The notes: generated by a model not told the origin, from the sequence alone. A stretch of 64,000 nt of DNA from JAGOBP01 sp964550855 (GCA_964550855.1 CAZKBQ010000023.1:1-64000), one strand, 5' to 3'; counted from the first letter of the stretch, positions 16,621-25,353 are shown. Made by a program: numbers and translations.

Positions 16621-16697
16621 TCACGTTTCACGTTTCACGCTTTACGCTTTACGTTTAACGTTTTACTCTTTACGTTTTACGCACTACGTTTTACGCC
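16621..16697. repeat. Degenerate CACGTTT/TTTACG tandem repeat
   Basis: Ten or so imperfect 6-8 base units (CACGTTT, CACGCTT, TACGTTT, TACGTTT, TACGCAC) run without break between fadR and the flavoprotein gene, ending at its ribosome site. The stretch is strikingly AT-rich against about 60-65 percent GC surroundings. It could be slipped-strand-derived repeat DNA or a multi-site protein target. Confidence 0.7.
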
Positions 16698-16710
16698 ACA
16701 AGGAGCCTGC

Positions 16711-18303
16711 ATGCGACGCTGGAACGGCTGGGGCGACGAAGCCACCACTTACCATTTACCCGAATCGGCCGCCGGTTTTCTGGAAACGGTGGTGGGCGCG
16801 GGCCAACCTCTGCCCGATGCAGATTTCAAGGACGTGCTGGCGGCCGTGCCTCACTCAGCGCTGAAGCCGCACACGCACCTCACCACCGACCCCGCCGAGC
16901 GGCTGTATCACGCGCGCGGCCAGAGCCTGCCCGATTGGGTGGCGCTGCGTTCCGGCCGCCTCGACGCCTTTCCCGCTGGTGTGGCCTATCCCACCTCGGA
17001 TGATGATGTGCGATCGTTGTTCGATTATGCGCGCGTGACCGGCGTCAAGTTGATTCCCTACGGCGGCGGCACGAGCGTGGTGGGGCACATCAACCCACGC
17101 CCGATCGATCCACCGGCCCTCACGGTCGATCTCAGCCGCATGCGCCGTCTGCTCAACCTGGACGCGGTCAGCCGGCTCGCCACCTTTGAAGCCGGCGTCA
17201 CCGGCCCCGATCTGGAAGCGCAGCTCAAAGCCCACAACTACACGCTGGGGCACTTTCCGCAATCGTGGGAACTGTCCACGCTGGGCGGCTGGATCGTCAC
17301 GCGCTCGAGCGGGCAGCAGTCGTATCACTACGGCCGCATCGAAGACCTGTTCGCGGGCGGGCACGTCGAGACGCCGCAGGGCGCGCTCGATCTGCGCACC
17401 CTGCCCGCCAGCGCCGCCGGACCTGATCTGCGCCAGTTGATCCTCGGTTCGGAAGGGCGCTACGGCCTCATCACCCGCGCAGTGGTGCGTGTGCAAAAAG
17501 CGCCTGAATTTGAGGCGTTTTACGGCATCTTCTTCCGCGACTGGAGCGCAGGCGCGGACGCCGTCCGCGAGATGGCGCAGGCGGGTGTGCCCGTGTCGAT
17601 GCTGCGCCTGAGCAACGCCGTGGAGACCGACACCACGCTGAGACTATCGGGCAAAGATCAACTCATCGGCTGGGCAAAGCGCGGCTTGAATGCCCTGCGC
17701 TACGACGACGATCGCGCCCTGTTGATCATGGGCCTCACCGGGGACAAGGCCGCTGCCCGATTCGCCTATCATGAAGCCGCGGCCATCATTCGCAAACACG
17801 GCGGCCTGATCACGGGCCAGACCATCGGCCGGATCTGGAACAAGAGCCGCTTTCTTACGCCGTACTTGCGCAACACGCTATGGGAGCGCGGCTACGCCCT
17901 CGACACACTGGAGACGGCGCTGCCGTGGTCAAAGGTGCTGAGCACCGCGCCGCTGATCCAGAACGCCATCCGCGACGCGCTGGCGAAGTTTGACGAGCGC
18001 GTGCTGGTCTTCGCGCATCTCTCGCACGTTTACGCCGACGGCGCCAGCATCTACACGACGTATCTGTGGCGGCGCCGCGCCGATCCCGACGAGACACTGA
18101 CGCACTGGCGCGCCATGAAAGACGCCGCCAGCCGCGTCATCATCGAACACGGCGGCACCATCAGCCATCAGCACGGCGTGGGCGTCGATCACGCGCCGCA
18201 TCTGAAGGACGAAAAAGGGCCGATCGGCTTGCAGATGATCGAGAGCGTGCGCGCCGGTCTGGATCCCGATCGGCTGTTGAATCCCGGCAAGTTGGTGGAG
18301 TAG
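16711..18303 (+). CDS. FAD-binding oxidase, alkyldihydroxyacetonephosphate synthase-like
   Basis: This 530-residue flavoprotein has the RWNGWGDE start, the FAD-binding PCMH domain (AYPTSDDDVRSLFDYARVTG, IPYGGGTSVVGH, LSTLGGWIVTRSSGQQSYHYG) and a C-terminal cap. ISHQHGVGVDH near the C-terminus matches the conserved His-rich active-site loop of alkyl-DHAP synthase (AGPS). AGPS exchanges an acyl for an alkyl group on DHAP, the ether-lipid step; bacterial relatives may instead oxidise hydroxy acids. The ATG has an AAGGAG. The gene is followed after 9 nt by glycerol-3-phosphate dehydrogenase, so the context favours glycerolipid chemistry. Whether real ether lipids form is inference. Confidence 0.85.
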   Translation: MRRWNGWGDEATTYHLPESAAGFLETVVGAGQPLPDADFKDVLAAVPHSALKPHTHLTTDPAERLYHARGQSLPDWVALRSGRLDAFPAGVAYPTSDDDVRSLFDYARVTGVKLIPYGGGTSVVGHINPRPIDPPALTVDLSRMRRLLNLDAVSRLATFEAGVTGPDLEAQLKAHNYTLGHFPQSWELSTLGGWIVTRSSGQQSYHYGRIEDLFAGGHVETPQGALDLRTLPASAAGPDLRQLILGSEGRYGLITRAVVRVQKAPEFEAFYGIFFRDWSAGADAVREMAQAGVPVSMLRLSNAVETDTTLRLSGKDQLIGWAKRGLNALRYDDDRALLIMGLTGDKAAARFAYHEAAAIIRKHGGLITGQTIGRIWNKSRFLTPYLRNTLWERGYALDTLETALPWSKVLSTAPLIQNAIRDALAKFDERVLVFAHLSHVYADGASIYTTYLWRRRADPDETLTHWRAMKDAASRVIIEHGGTISHQHGVGVDHAPHLKDEKGPIGLQMIESVRAGLDPDRLLNPGKLVE

Positions 18304-18312
18304 AGGTGAGGC

Positions 18313-19881
18313 ATGTGGCAGCGAGGCTGGCGTGATCGCGTGTGGCGCGATCTGGATCAGAAGTGGGACCTCATCATAATCGGCGGCGGCATCACGGGCG
18401 CGGGCATCCTGCGCGAAGCGAGTCGCGCCGGGCTGCGGGCACTGCTGGTGGAAGGCCACGATTTCGCGTCGGGCACTTCCAGCCGATCGAGCAAGCTGGT
18501 GCACGGCGGGCTGCGCTATTTGAGCAATCTTCAGATCAAAGTCACGCTTGATTCCGTGCGTGAACGCGATCGACTGCTGCGCGAAGGGCGCGGGCTGATC
18601 GAGCCGCTGGGCAACGTCATCGTCGGCTACCGGCATGATCGCCCGCCGCTGTGGGTGTTCGGCGCGGGCCTGATGATCTACGACACGCTGGCGCTGAAGT
18701 GGGCGCACCAGCGCCACACTGCCGCACAGCTGACGCAGCTGTGCCCATCGCTCAACGCTGGACAGCTGACGGGCGGCTATCACTACTTTGACGCGCAGAC
18801 CGACGATGCGCGGCTGGTATTGCGCGTCATTCTGGAGGCCGTGCGGGCAGGCGGCGCGGCGCTGAATTACGCTTGCGTGGAAGGCCTGCTGCGAGATCGC
18901 ACCGGTCAGGTGCACGGCATCCAGCTGCGCGATCAGGTGGGCGGCCGCACGCAGGAAGTGCGCGCGCCCGTCGTCATCAACGCCACTGGTGCGTGGGCCG
19001 ATGAACTGCGCGGCCAGGTGAACGCCGCACCGCAATTGCGCCCGCTGCGCGGCAGCCACCTGTTCTTTCCGTGGAGCCGACTGCCGCTCACGCAGATGAT
19101 CAGCTTCATGCACCCGATCGACCATCGTCCCGTCTTTGCCTATCCGTGGGAGGGCGTCACGCTGGTGGGCACCACCGATGTCGATCACGGCGGCGCGGTG
19201 CCGACCGATCCATCACTGAGCCTGCACGAAGTGGAGTATCTGATGCAGGCCGTGTCGCACGCCTTCAAACCGCTGAATCTGGGCCTCAACGATGTGCAAG
19301 CGACGCTGTCGGGTGTGCGGGCCGTGGTCAACACCGGTCAGGCCGAGCCGTCCAAAGAATCGCGCGAATTTGTGCTGTGGGATGAGCACGGGCTGTTGAC
19401 CATCACCGGCGGCAAGCTCACCACCTTCCGCCTGATGGCGCACGATGCGCTGCGCGCTGTGCGCAAGCGCCTGCCCGATCATCCGCGCTTCAACGCGAAA
19501 GAGCGCGTGCTCGATCCGATCGACCTCGCCCCGATCGATCAACTCGATCCGATCGCGCAGGCGCGGCTGTTCGGGCGCTACGGCGCAGACACACCCGAAT
19601 TGCTCAACGCCGCGCAGGCGGATGAACTGCAGCCGATCGGTTCGTCGCCCGCCCGCTGGGCCGAGTTGCGCTGGGCGGCGCGCGCGGAGGGCGTGGTGCA
19701 CCTGGACGATCTGCTCTTGCGGCGCGTGCGGCTGGGTCTCATCGCGCCACAGGGCGGACTGCCGCTGATGGATCGCATCCGCGCCATTGCGCAGCCGGAA
19801 CTGGGTTGGGACGATGAGCGCTGGCACGTGGAAGCGATGAATTACCTGCGCCTGTGGAAAGAAAGCTATTCGCTCCATTAG
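18313..19881 (+). CDS. glpD: FAD-dependent glycerol-3-phosphate dehydrogenase/oxidase
   Basis: The 522-residue enzyme carries an N-terminal Rossmann FAD site, WDLIIIGGGITGAGILREAS, the family signature LLVEGHDFASGTSSRSSKLVHGGLRYL (read in pieces), a GTTDVDHGG motif and a C-terminal DAO_C helical domain. It oxidises glycerol-3-phosphate to DHAP and passes electrons to quinone or oxygen at the membrane. DHAP is the substrate backbone of the upstream AGPS-like protein, and glycerol-3-phosphate is the product of a glycerol kinase, which the downstream FGGY kinase may be. The ATG follows GAGGTGAG. Its length is normal for GlpD. Confidence 0.9.
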   Translation: MWQRGWRDRVWRDLDQKWDLIIIGGGITGAGILREASRAGLRALLVEGHDFASGTSSRSSKLVHGGLRYLSNLQIKVTLDSVRERDRLLREGRGLIEPLGNVIVGYRHDRPPLWVFGAGLMIYDTLALKWAHQRHTAAQLTQLCPSLNAGQLTGGYHYFDAQTDDARLVLRVILEAVRAGGAALNYACVEGLLRDRTGQVHGIQLRDQVGGRTQEVRAPVVINATGAWADELRGQVNAAPQLRPLRGSHLFFPWSRLPLTQMISFMHPIDHRPVFAYPWEGVTLVGTTDVDHGGAVPTDPSLSLHEVEYLMQAVSHAFKPLNLGLNDVQATLSGVRAVVNTGQAEPSKESREFVLWDEHGLLTITGGKLTTFRLMAHDALRAVRKRLPDHPRFNAKERVLDPIDLAPIDQLDPIAQARLFGRYGADTPELLNAAQADELQPIGSSPARWAELRWAARAEGVVHLDDLLLRRVRLGLIAPQGGLPLMDRIRAIAQPELGWDDERWHVEAMNYLRLWKESYSLH

Positions 19882-19982
19882 AGCAATTGCCTCTTTGGTT
19901 TGTGTTCACAACAGCTAACAGTCCGCTGCTCTTAAGCCGCCGGCTTGTCATCCAGCGGGTGCACCGGATGTGAAGCGCTGCT

Positions 19983-20020
19983 CATCGTTTCGAGATTCGT
20001 GTTCCTTCGTGTACTTCGCA
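19983..20020. repeat. TTCGTG-type dispersed repeat
   Basis: An imperfect run of ATTCGTGTTCCTTCGTGTAC units ends in CGCAGATCGATC. The 158-bp gap between the dehydrogenase and kinase holds this and little else. A related element with the same CGCAGATCGATC end occurs at 31945-32024. Confidence 0.5.
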
Positions 20021-20039
20021 GATCGATCCGGGAGGCGAC

Positions 20040-21587
20040 ATGACACGCGATCTGATTCTAGCCATCGACAACGGCACGCAGAGCGTGCGTGCGCTCATCT
20101 TTGACCTGCGCGGCAATTTGATCGCCAGGAGCCGCGTACCCATCGAGCCGTACTTCTCCACCGCGCCCGGCCTGGCCGAGCAAGATCCGCAGGTGTTCTG
20201 GGACGCGGTGTGCCGGGCCTGCCAGCAGTTGTGGTTGATGCCTGACGTCCGCAAAGATGCCATCGCGGGCGTGGCGCTGACCACGCAGCGCGGCACCGTC
20301 ATCAACGTGGACAAGGCCGGCCGGCCGCTGCGCCCCGCCATGGTCTGGCTCGATCAACGCCGCACCGAGGGACTGAAACCGGTGGGCGGCGTGTGGGGGC
20401 TGGCTTTCGCGCTGTCGGGCATGAGCGGCACAGTGGCCTATTTGCAGGCCGAGGCCGAAGCCAACTGGCTCCGCACTTATCAGCCCGACCTGTGGGCCGC
20501 CACGCATAAGTATTTGCTCTTATCGGGCTACCTCACCTACCGGCTGGTCGATCAGTACGTCGATTCGATCGGCTGTCAGGTGGGCTACCTCCCCTTCGAT
20601 TACAAGCACAAGCGCTGGGCGGCCAGAACCGATTGGAAATGGCAGGCCATCCCGATGGATCCCGCGCTGCTGCCCCAGCTGATCCCGCCCGCGCAGCCGT
20701 TGGGCCAGATCAGCCGATCGGCCGCAGAAGCCACCGGGATTCCCTCAGGATTACCCCTCATCGCCGCCGCCGCCGACAAAGCCTGTGAGGTGATCGGTTC
20801 GGGTGCGCTCGAGCCGTCGATCGGCTGTTTGAGTTACGGCACCACGGCCACGATCAATACGACGCATCGCAAGTACGTGGAAGTGATCCCGCTGATCCCG
20901 CCGTATCCCTCGGCCGTGCCCGACGCCTACGCGCTGGAGATTCAGATTTATCGCGGCTACTGGCTGGTGAACTGGTTCAAGCACGAATTCGGCCATCACG
21001 AGCAGCGCATCGCGGAGGAGCGCGGCCTTGAGCCGGAAGAATTGTTTGACGAGCTGGTGCATGCCGTGCCGCCGGGCTCGCAGGGACTGCTGCTGCAGCC
21101 GTACTGGTCGCCGGGCATCAAAGTGCCGGGGCCGGAGGCGAAGGGCGCCATCATCGGCTTCGGCGACGTGCATACGCGCGCGCACGTTTATCGCGCCATT
21201 CTGGAAGGGCTGGCCTACGCGCTGCGTGAAGGCGCGGAACGCACCGCCAGACGGAGCGGCGTGCCCATTACTTCGCTGCGCGTGGCAGGCGGCGGCAGCC
21301 AGAGCGATGCGGCGCTGCAATTGACCGCCGATGTGTTCGGCCTGCCCGCGTCGCGCCCGCACGTGTACGAGGCGTCGGGGCTGGGCGCAGCCATCGATGC
21401 GGCCGTGGGCCTGAAACTGCACCCGGACTTTGAGACGGCGGTGAAAGACATGACGCGTTTGGGTCAGACGTTTGAACCCGATCGATCCGCACAGGCGATC
21501 TACGATGAGCTGTATCGCGAGGTGTATAGTAAAATGTACGCGCGTCTGAAACCACTCTATGAAGCCATTCGCAGAATCGCTGCCTGA
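20040..21587 (+). CDS. FGGY-family carbohydrate kinase (glycerol kinase-like)
   Basis: This 515-residue protein has the two actin-like FGGY domains: the phosphate-1 motif AIDNGTQSVRALIFD, GVALTTQRGTVINVD, WLDQRR, then the second-domain motifs CLSYGTTATINTT and LRVAGGGSQSDAALQLTADV. The position behind a glycerol-3-phosphate dehydrogenase suggests glycerol or a related polyol as substrate. The sequence differs from classical GlpK in the first loop, so xylulose, ribulose or another polyol is possible. A GGGAGG lies 6 nt upstream of the ATG. It shares the rightward unit controlled by FadR or has its own promoter in the 158-bp gap. Confidence 0.85.
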   Translation: MTRDLILAIDNGTQSVRALIFDLRGNLIARSRVPIEPYFSTAPGLAEQDPQVFWDAVCRACQQLWLMPDVRKDAIAGVALTTQRGTVINVDKAGRPLRPAMVWLDQRRTEGLKPVGGVWGLAFALSGMSGTVAYLQAEAEANWLRTYQPDLWAATHKYLLLSGYLTYRLVDQYVDSIGCQVGYLPFDYKHKRWAARTDWKWQAIPMDPALLPQLIPPAQPLGQISRSAAEATGIPSGLPLIAAAADKACEVIGSGALEPSIGCLSYGTTATINTTHRKYVEVIPLIPPYPSAVPDAYALEIQIYRGYWLVNWFKHEFGHHEQRIAEERGLEPEELFDELVHAVPPGSQGLLLQPYWSPGIKVPGPEAKGAIIGFGDVHTRAHVYRAILEGLAYALREGAERTARRSGVPITSLRVAGGGSQSDAALQLTADVFGLPASRPHVYEASGLGAAIDAAVGLKLHPDFETAVKDMTRLGQTFEPDRSAQAIYDELYREVYSKMYARLKPLYEAIRRIAA

Positions 21588-21595
21588 GGCCGCTC

Positions 21596-22414
21596 GTGAA
21601 AGAAAAACTGATCAAAGACTACTACACCGGCTATGTGCCAAGAGAATGGCGGCGGCTGTTTCGCGATCCGTATCACCGCCTCGAATTCGATACGACGTGG
21701 CACATCATGGAGCGTTACCTGCCGCGCGCCGGCCACGTGCTGGATGCGGGCGGCGGACCGGGCCGCTACACGCTGGAACTGGCGCGGCGCGGCTACGACG
21801 TGACGCTGCTGGACATGACGCCCGCCAACCTGGAATTCGCCCGGCGGCGCATCAGCCGATCGGGCGTAAAGGCCAACGTGAAAGCGGTGATCGAAGGCAG
21901 CATCGTCGATCTGTCGCGCTTCGCCGACGCGACCTTCGACGCGGTGGTGTGCACGGGCGGGCCGCTGTCGCACGTGGTGGACGCCCGGCAGCGCGAGCGC
22001 GCCATCGGCGAGTTGATCCGCGTGGCGAAGCCCGGCGCGCCGGTCTTCGTGTCGGTGATGAGCCGTCTCAGCCTGATGGTGACGGAGTTGTCGCTGTTTC
22101 CGCACGAGATTGAGCAGCCGCTGTTCAAGAAGATCCGCGATACGGGTACATACTTAGGCGGCTACGGCTTCACGGCCTGCCACTTCTATCTGCCCGAAGA
22201 GTTCCGCGCCGCCTTTGAGGCGCACGGGGTGGAGGTGCTGACGCTGGCCGGGGTGGAAGGCATCAGTTCCAATCACGTCAAGGCCTTCAATCGGCTGGCC
22301 AAACACCCGCGACGCTTGAAGATCTGGCTGGAGACGCACTATCGCACCTGCGAGCATCCGTCGGTGGTGGGCATGAGCGAGCACATGCTCATCGCCTGTC
22401 GGAGGCCGGCGTGA
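21596..22414 (+). CDS. Class I SAM-dependent methyltransferase
   Basis: This 272-residue protein has motif I HVLDAGGGPGRYTLELA, motif II VTLLDMTPANLEFA, the acidic motif VVCTGGPLSHVVD and motif IV GAPVFVSVMSRLS. The start is a GTG at 21596, 8 nt after the kinase stop, giving KEKLIKDYYTGYVPREW at the N-terminus, a lead-in typical of the family. The substrate is not apparent. It overlaps the next gene by 4 nt (GTGA), so translation of the two is coupled. Confidence 0.85.
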   Translation: MKEKLIKDYYTGYVPREWRRLFRDPYHRLEFDTTWHIMERYLPRAGHVLDAGGGPGRYTLELARRGYDVTLLDMTPANLEFARRRISRSGVKANVKAVIEGSIVDLSRFADATFDAVVCTGGPLSHVVDARQRERAIGELIRVAKPGAPVFVSVMSRLSLMVTELSLFPHEIEQPLFKKIRDTGTYLGGYGFTACHFYLPEEFRAAFEAHGVEVLTLAGVEGISSNHVKAFNRLAKHPRRLKIWLETHYRTCEHPSVVGMSEHMLIACRRPA

Positions 22415-22776
22415 GCCGCCGACGGCGCAGCCCGCGCTCCACCTTCGGCCTGGCCAGCGTGGTGCTGGCGGCGATTGTGGGCCTCAGCGTCTTTATCTTT
22501 TCGCGCCAGCAGCAGTGGCACTGGTACTGGGTGTGGATCGTCACACTGAGCGCGGTCACGTTCTTCTGGTACGGCTTCGATAAGGGGCAATCCAAACGCG
22601 CCGGGCTGCGTGTCCCCGAAATCGTGCTGCATCTGCTGGCGCTGGCCGGCGGCTTCCCCGGCGGCTGGCTGGGTCGCCTGTTTTTCCATCACAAGACGCG
22701 CAAGGACTCTTTCACCATCATACTGGTCCTGGCCACGGTGCTGCACCTGGGCCTGGCGCCGATGCTGCTGCGCTAA
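22411..22776 (+). CDS. DUF1294 family small membrane protein
   Basis: This is a 121-residue protein with three to four TM helices. The central FFWYGFDKGQSKRAGLRVPE and LALAGGFPGGWLGRLFFHHKTRK motifs are diagnostic of DUF1294; related domains are often fused to cold-shock domains. The N-terminus is strongly basic (SRRRRSPRS). It starts at a GTG overlapping the methyltransferase stop by 4 nt. The function is unknown. A clear intrinsic terminator follows. Confidence 0.85.
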   Translation: MSRRRRSPRSTFGLASVVLAAIVGLSVFIFSRQQQWHWYWVWIVTLSAVTFFWYGFDKGQSKRAGLRVPEIVLHLLALAGGFPGGWLGRLFFHHKTRKDSFTIILVLATVLHLGLAPMLLR

Positions 22777-22826
22777 TGACGGGGTCAGACCCGGCCCCGA
22801 ATTCGCCGCTGTTTCACGCTTTTCTC

Positions 22827-22859
22827 AACCTCCGGGCTGCCTTCGCCGGAGGTTTTTTG
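22827..22859 (+). terminator. Intrinsic terminator
   Basis: A perfect 9-bp stem, AACCTCCGG (22827-22835) and CCGGAGGTT (22846-22854), with a 10-nt loop and a run of six T from 22853. It ends the unit of kinase, methyltransferase and DUF1294 genes. Confidence 0.9.
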
Positions 22860-22872
22860 TGGGGACGGTCGG

Positions 22873-22901
22873 TTGCCAGCCGGCTGCAATCTGGCTATAC
22901 T
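22873..22901 (+). promoter_or_regulatory. Promoter of the prolyl-aminopeptidase-like gene
   Basis: TTGCCA (22873-22878), a 17-bp spacer and TATACT (22896-22901), immediately downstream of the terminator. The leader holds an AAAGGG before the ATG at 22933. Confidence 0.7.
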
Positions 22902-22932
22902 GTGCCCGCATCTCACAGCGTTAAAGGGCGAC

Positions 22933-23853
22933 ATGAACACCCGATTGACTGATGGCGAAAACCTGATCGAACTCAACGGCGTGCGGCACTGGCATCGCAT
23001 CGCGGGCGCCGAGCGTGCCACCACGCCGCTGGTAATCGTCCACGGTGGGCCGGGCGGACACGTCTATAATTTCGAGCACACCATCGGCCCAGCGTTGGAA
23101 GCATTTAATACCGTGATCTATTACGAGCAGCGCGGTTGCGGCCGCTCGGATCAACCGGCCGACCCGTACACCTACTCGATCGAGATGTTGGTGGCCGATC
23201 TGGAAGCGCTGCGGACAGCGCTGCAGCTGGATCAGATCAACCTGCTGGGCTTTTCATTCGGCGGCGAACTGGCGTTGGAATACGCCCTGGCCCATCCCGA
23301 TCGCGTCGAGCGGCTGATCGTGCAGGCGCCGTCGCTGGGACGCCGCGTGGGCGGGCCGGGCCTGTTCGACGATCACACGGCCTGTGTGCAGTTACACGGC
23401 TTTCAGATGGTGGCCTATGGCGACGTCGCCCGCCGCGTACACGACATCACCACGACCGACGACGCCATCAGCGTGCGGCTCGATCGGGTCTGGCAAACCG
23501 TCGACACGGAAACCGTCGATCGGTTGCTGTTTCACAACCACACCGCCGCCCGGCTCAATCGCCGCCTGTGGTCGGAGAGCGGCCTGATCAATACCGGCCA
23601 CATGCTGGCCGCGTTGACGCAGCAGACCGCTGAGGTCTCGCTGCTCGATCGGCTGCCCGCGCTCAACATACCGGCGCTCGTCCTGGCCGGCTTGTACGAT
23701 CGCAACATCGGCATCGAGGCCTGCCGCGATGTGGCGGCGCGTCTGCCGCAGGCGCGGCTGGTGATCTTCGAGCACAGCGCGCACTTCCCCGACATGGAAG
23801 AACCAGAGAAGTACGCGGCAGTCGTTCACGCCTTTCTGGCCGAAGCACAATAA
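22933..23853 (+). CDS. Alpha/beta hydrolase, proline iminopeptidase-like
   Basis: The 306-residue protein has the oxyanion motif VIVHGGPGGHVYNFEHT, then YYEQRGCGRSDQP, and the nucleophile elbow LLGFSFGGELALEYALAHP with Ser108. A late Asp (GLYDRN) and His (HSAHFPDMEEPE) complete the triad. HGGPGG plus DQRG/EQRGCGRS is the S33 prolyl-aminopeptidase signature, so it most likely removes N-terminal proline from peptides; related esterases share the motif. It heads a rightward unit with DinB and the pyruvate-kinase-like gene. Confidence 0.88.
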   Translation: MNTRLTDGENLIELNGVRHWHRIAGAERATTPLVIVHGGPGGHVYNFEHTIGPALEAFNTVIYYEQRGCGRSDQPADPYTYSIEMLVADLEALRTALQLDQINLLGFSFGGELALEYALAHPDRVERLIVQAPSLGRRVGGPGLFDDHTACVQLHGFQMVAYGDVARRVHDITTTDDAISVRLDRVWQTVDTETVDRLLFHNHTAARLNRRLWSESGLINTGHMLAALTQQTAEVSLLDRLPALNIPALVLAGLYDRNIGIEACRDVAARLPQARLVIFEHSAHFPDMEEPEKYAAVVHAFLAEAQ

Positions 23854-23872
23854 CGAAGACACAAGGAGCGCC

Positions 23873-24361
23873 ATGCCGACCGATCGTGATACGCTGGCCG
23901 AACTGTATGCCGGCTGGGAAAATTATCAGACACACTTAATCGACGCGCTGAGCCCCCTCGCGCCTGATCAGCTGGCGCTGCGCCCCGCGCCGCACCTGCG
24001 CCCCATCGGGCAATTGGCCGCGCACATCGTGGGCGCGCGGGCGCGCTGGTTTCACGATTTCCTGCACGAGGGCGACGACCGCCTCGCGCCGTTGCTGCTG
24101 TACGGCGGCGCCGATCAGCCGATGCCCACCGCCGCCGAGCTGGTGGCCGGTCTGCGCCTGACGTGGCAGGTCATGCGCGCCGCGCTCGATCGCTGGACGC
24201 CCGACGAGCTGGCCGAATCGTTTACGCGCACGCGGCACGGTGAAACCGCCACTTTGTCGCGCCGCTGGGTGGTGTGGCACCTCATCGAGCACGACCTGCA
24301 TCACGGCGGCGAACTGTTCTACACGCTGGGCATGCACGGTTTGCCCACCCCCGATATTTGA
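23873..24361 (+). CDS. DinB-family metal-binding four-helix protein
   Basis: This 162-residue helical protein has the three-His arrangement of the DinB/YfiT fold: GQLAAHIVGARARW in helix 2 and WHLIEHDLHHGGEL near the end. The family includes thiol-dependent S-transferases and damage-induced proteins of unclear role. The ATG at 23873 follows an AAGGAG. Its TGA overlaps the next ATG (TGATG), so it is translationally coupled with the pyruvate-kinase-like gene. Confidence 0.85.
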   Translation: MPTDRDTLAELYAGWENYQTHLIDALSPLAPDQLALRPAPHLRPIGQLAAHIVGARARWFHDFLHEGDDRLAPLLLYGGADQPMPTAAELVAGLRLTWQVMRAALDRWTPDELAESFTRTRHGETATLSRRWVVWHLIEHDLHHGGELFYTLGMHGLPTPDI

Positions 24362-25320
24362 TGCGCTGCGAAATCGTCGCCACGCTGGGGCCGGCCAGTC
24401 GTGCGCCCGCCGTCTGGCAAGCCATGCTGGACGCGGGCGCAACGGCCTTCCGCCTCAACACCTCTCACTTATCGCTCGATCAACTGCACGACTGGTTGAC
24501 CCATTTGTCAACCGTCCGCGCGCCCATCGTGCTCGATCTGCAAGGCAGCAAATGGCGATTGGGCCAGTTGGAGCCGATCACTTTAGCCCACGGACAAACC
24601 ATTCAACTGATCCTCGATTCTTCTTCACCCCGATCGGATCAGCTGCCCGTACCGCACCCCGATTTCTTCCGGGCCGCCTCGCAATCCAGCGGCGAGGTCG
24701 CGCTGAACGATGCGAAGATCAAATTGCAGATCGAATCGATCGAAGACGCGGCGCTCACTGTCCGCGTGCTGATCGGCGGCGAAGTGTCGGCGCGCAAAGG
24801 CGTCACCCTGCCCCAGACCGCTTACCGGCGCGAGGCGCTGAGCGAGAAGGATCACGCGATCGTGGCGCAGACCCGGCTGCAGCCCAATGTGCGTTACGCG
24901 GTATCCTACGTCAAAGACGCCACTGAAATGGCGCACTATCGAACCTTGATCGGTCCTCCGGCGTATCTCATTGCCAAGATCGAACGGCCGACTGCCGTGG
25001 AAGACATGCGCGCCATCGCCGCCCGCGCTGACGAAGTGTGGGTGTGCCGGGGCGACCTGGGCGCGGAGCTCGGCCTGCGCGCCATGGCCGAGGTTGTCGC
25101 GCACATGACGTCGCAGGTGCGCGAACTGCCCGTGCCCGCGCTGATGGCCGGGCAGGTGCTGGAGCACATGGTCGATCACGCTGCGCCCACCCGCGCCGAA
25201 GTGTGCGCCCTGCACGACGCGCTGGCGGCCGGCTATCGCGGCGTGGTGCTGTCGGACGAAGCCGCCATTGGCCGCTATCCGATCGAGAGTGTGCGCGCCG
25301 CAGCGCTGTTCCAGACATAG
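24361..25320 (+). CDS. Short pyruvate kinase-like protein lacking the C-terminal domain
   Basis: The 319-residue protein follows pyruvate kinase through its catalytic barrel: VATLGPASR, FRLNTSHLS, LDLQGSKWRLG, GVTLPQ, LIAKIERPTAVEDM (catalytic Lys) and VCRGDLGAELG (Mg-binding), then PTRAEVCALHDAL and GRYP. A reduced B domain is seen (GEVALNDAKIKL). Normal pyruvate kinases have about 470-480 residues and end in a regulatory C-terminal domain, absent here. The start of the barrel lacks the usual KTKI and ends abruptly after the last helix. It may be a real but unregulated enzyme, a paralogue with another phosphotransfer role, or an inactive relative. No frameshift is visible. Confidence 0.75.
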   Translation: MRCEIVATLGPASRAPAVWQAMLDAGATAFRLNTSHLSLDQLHDWLTHLSTVRAPIVLDLQGSKWRLGQLEPITLAHGQTIQLILDSSSPRSDQLPVPHPDFFRAASQSSGEVALNDAKIKLQIESIEDAALTVRVLIGGEVSARKGVTLPQTAYRREALSEKDHAIVAQTRLQPNVRYAVSYVKDATEMAHYRTLIGPPAYLIAKIERPTAVEDMRAIAARADEVWVCRGDLGAELGLRAMAEVVAHMTSQVRELPVPALMAGQVLEHMVDHAAPTRAEVCALHDALAAGYRGVVLSDEAAIGRYPIESVRAAALFQT

Positions 25321-25353
25321 CGGCGGGCCGTCGGGCCGAGATCGCCGATCGGG

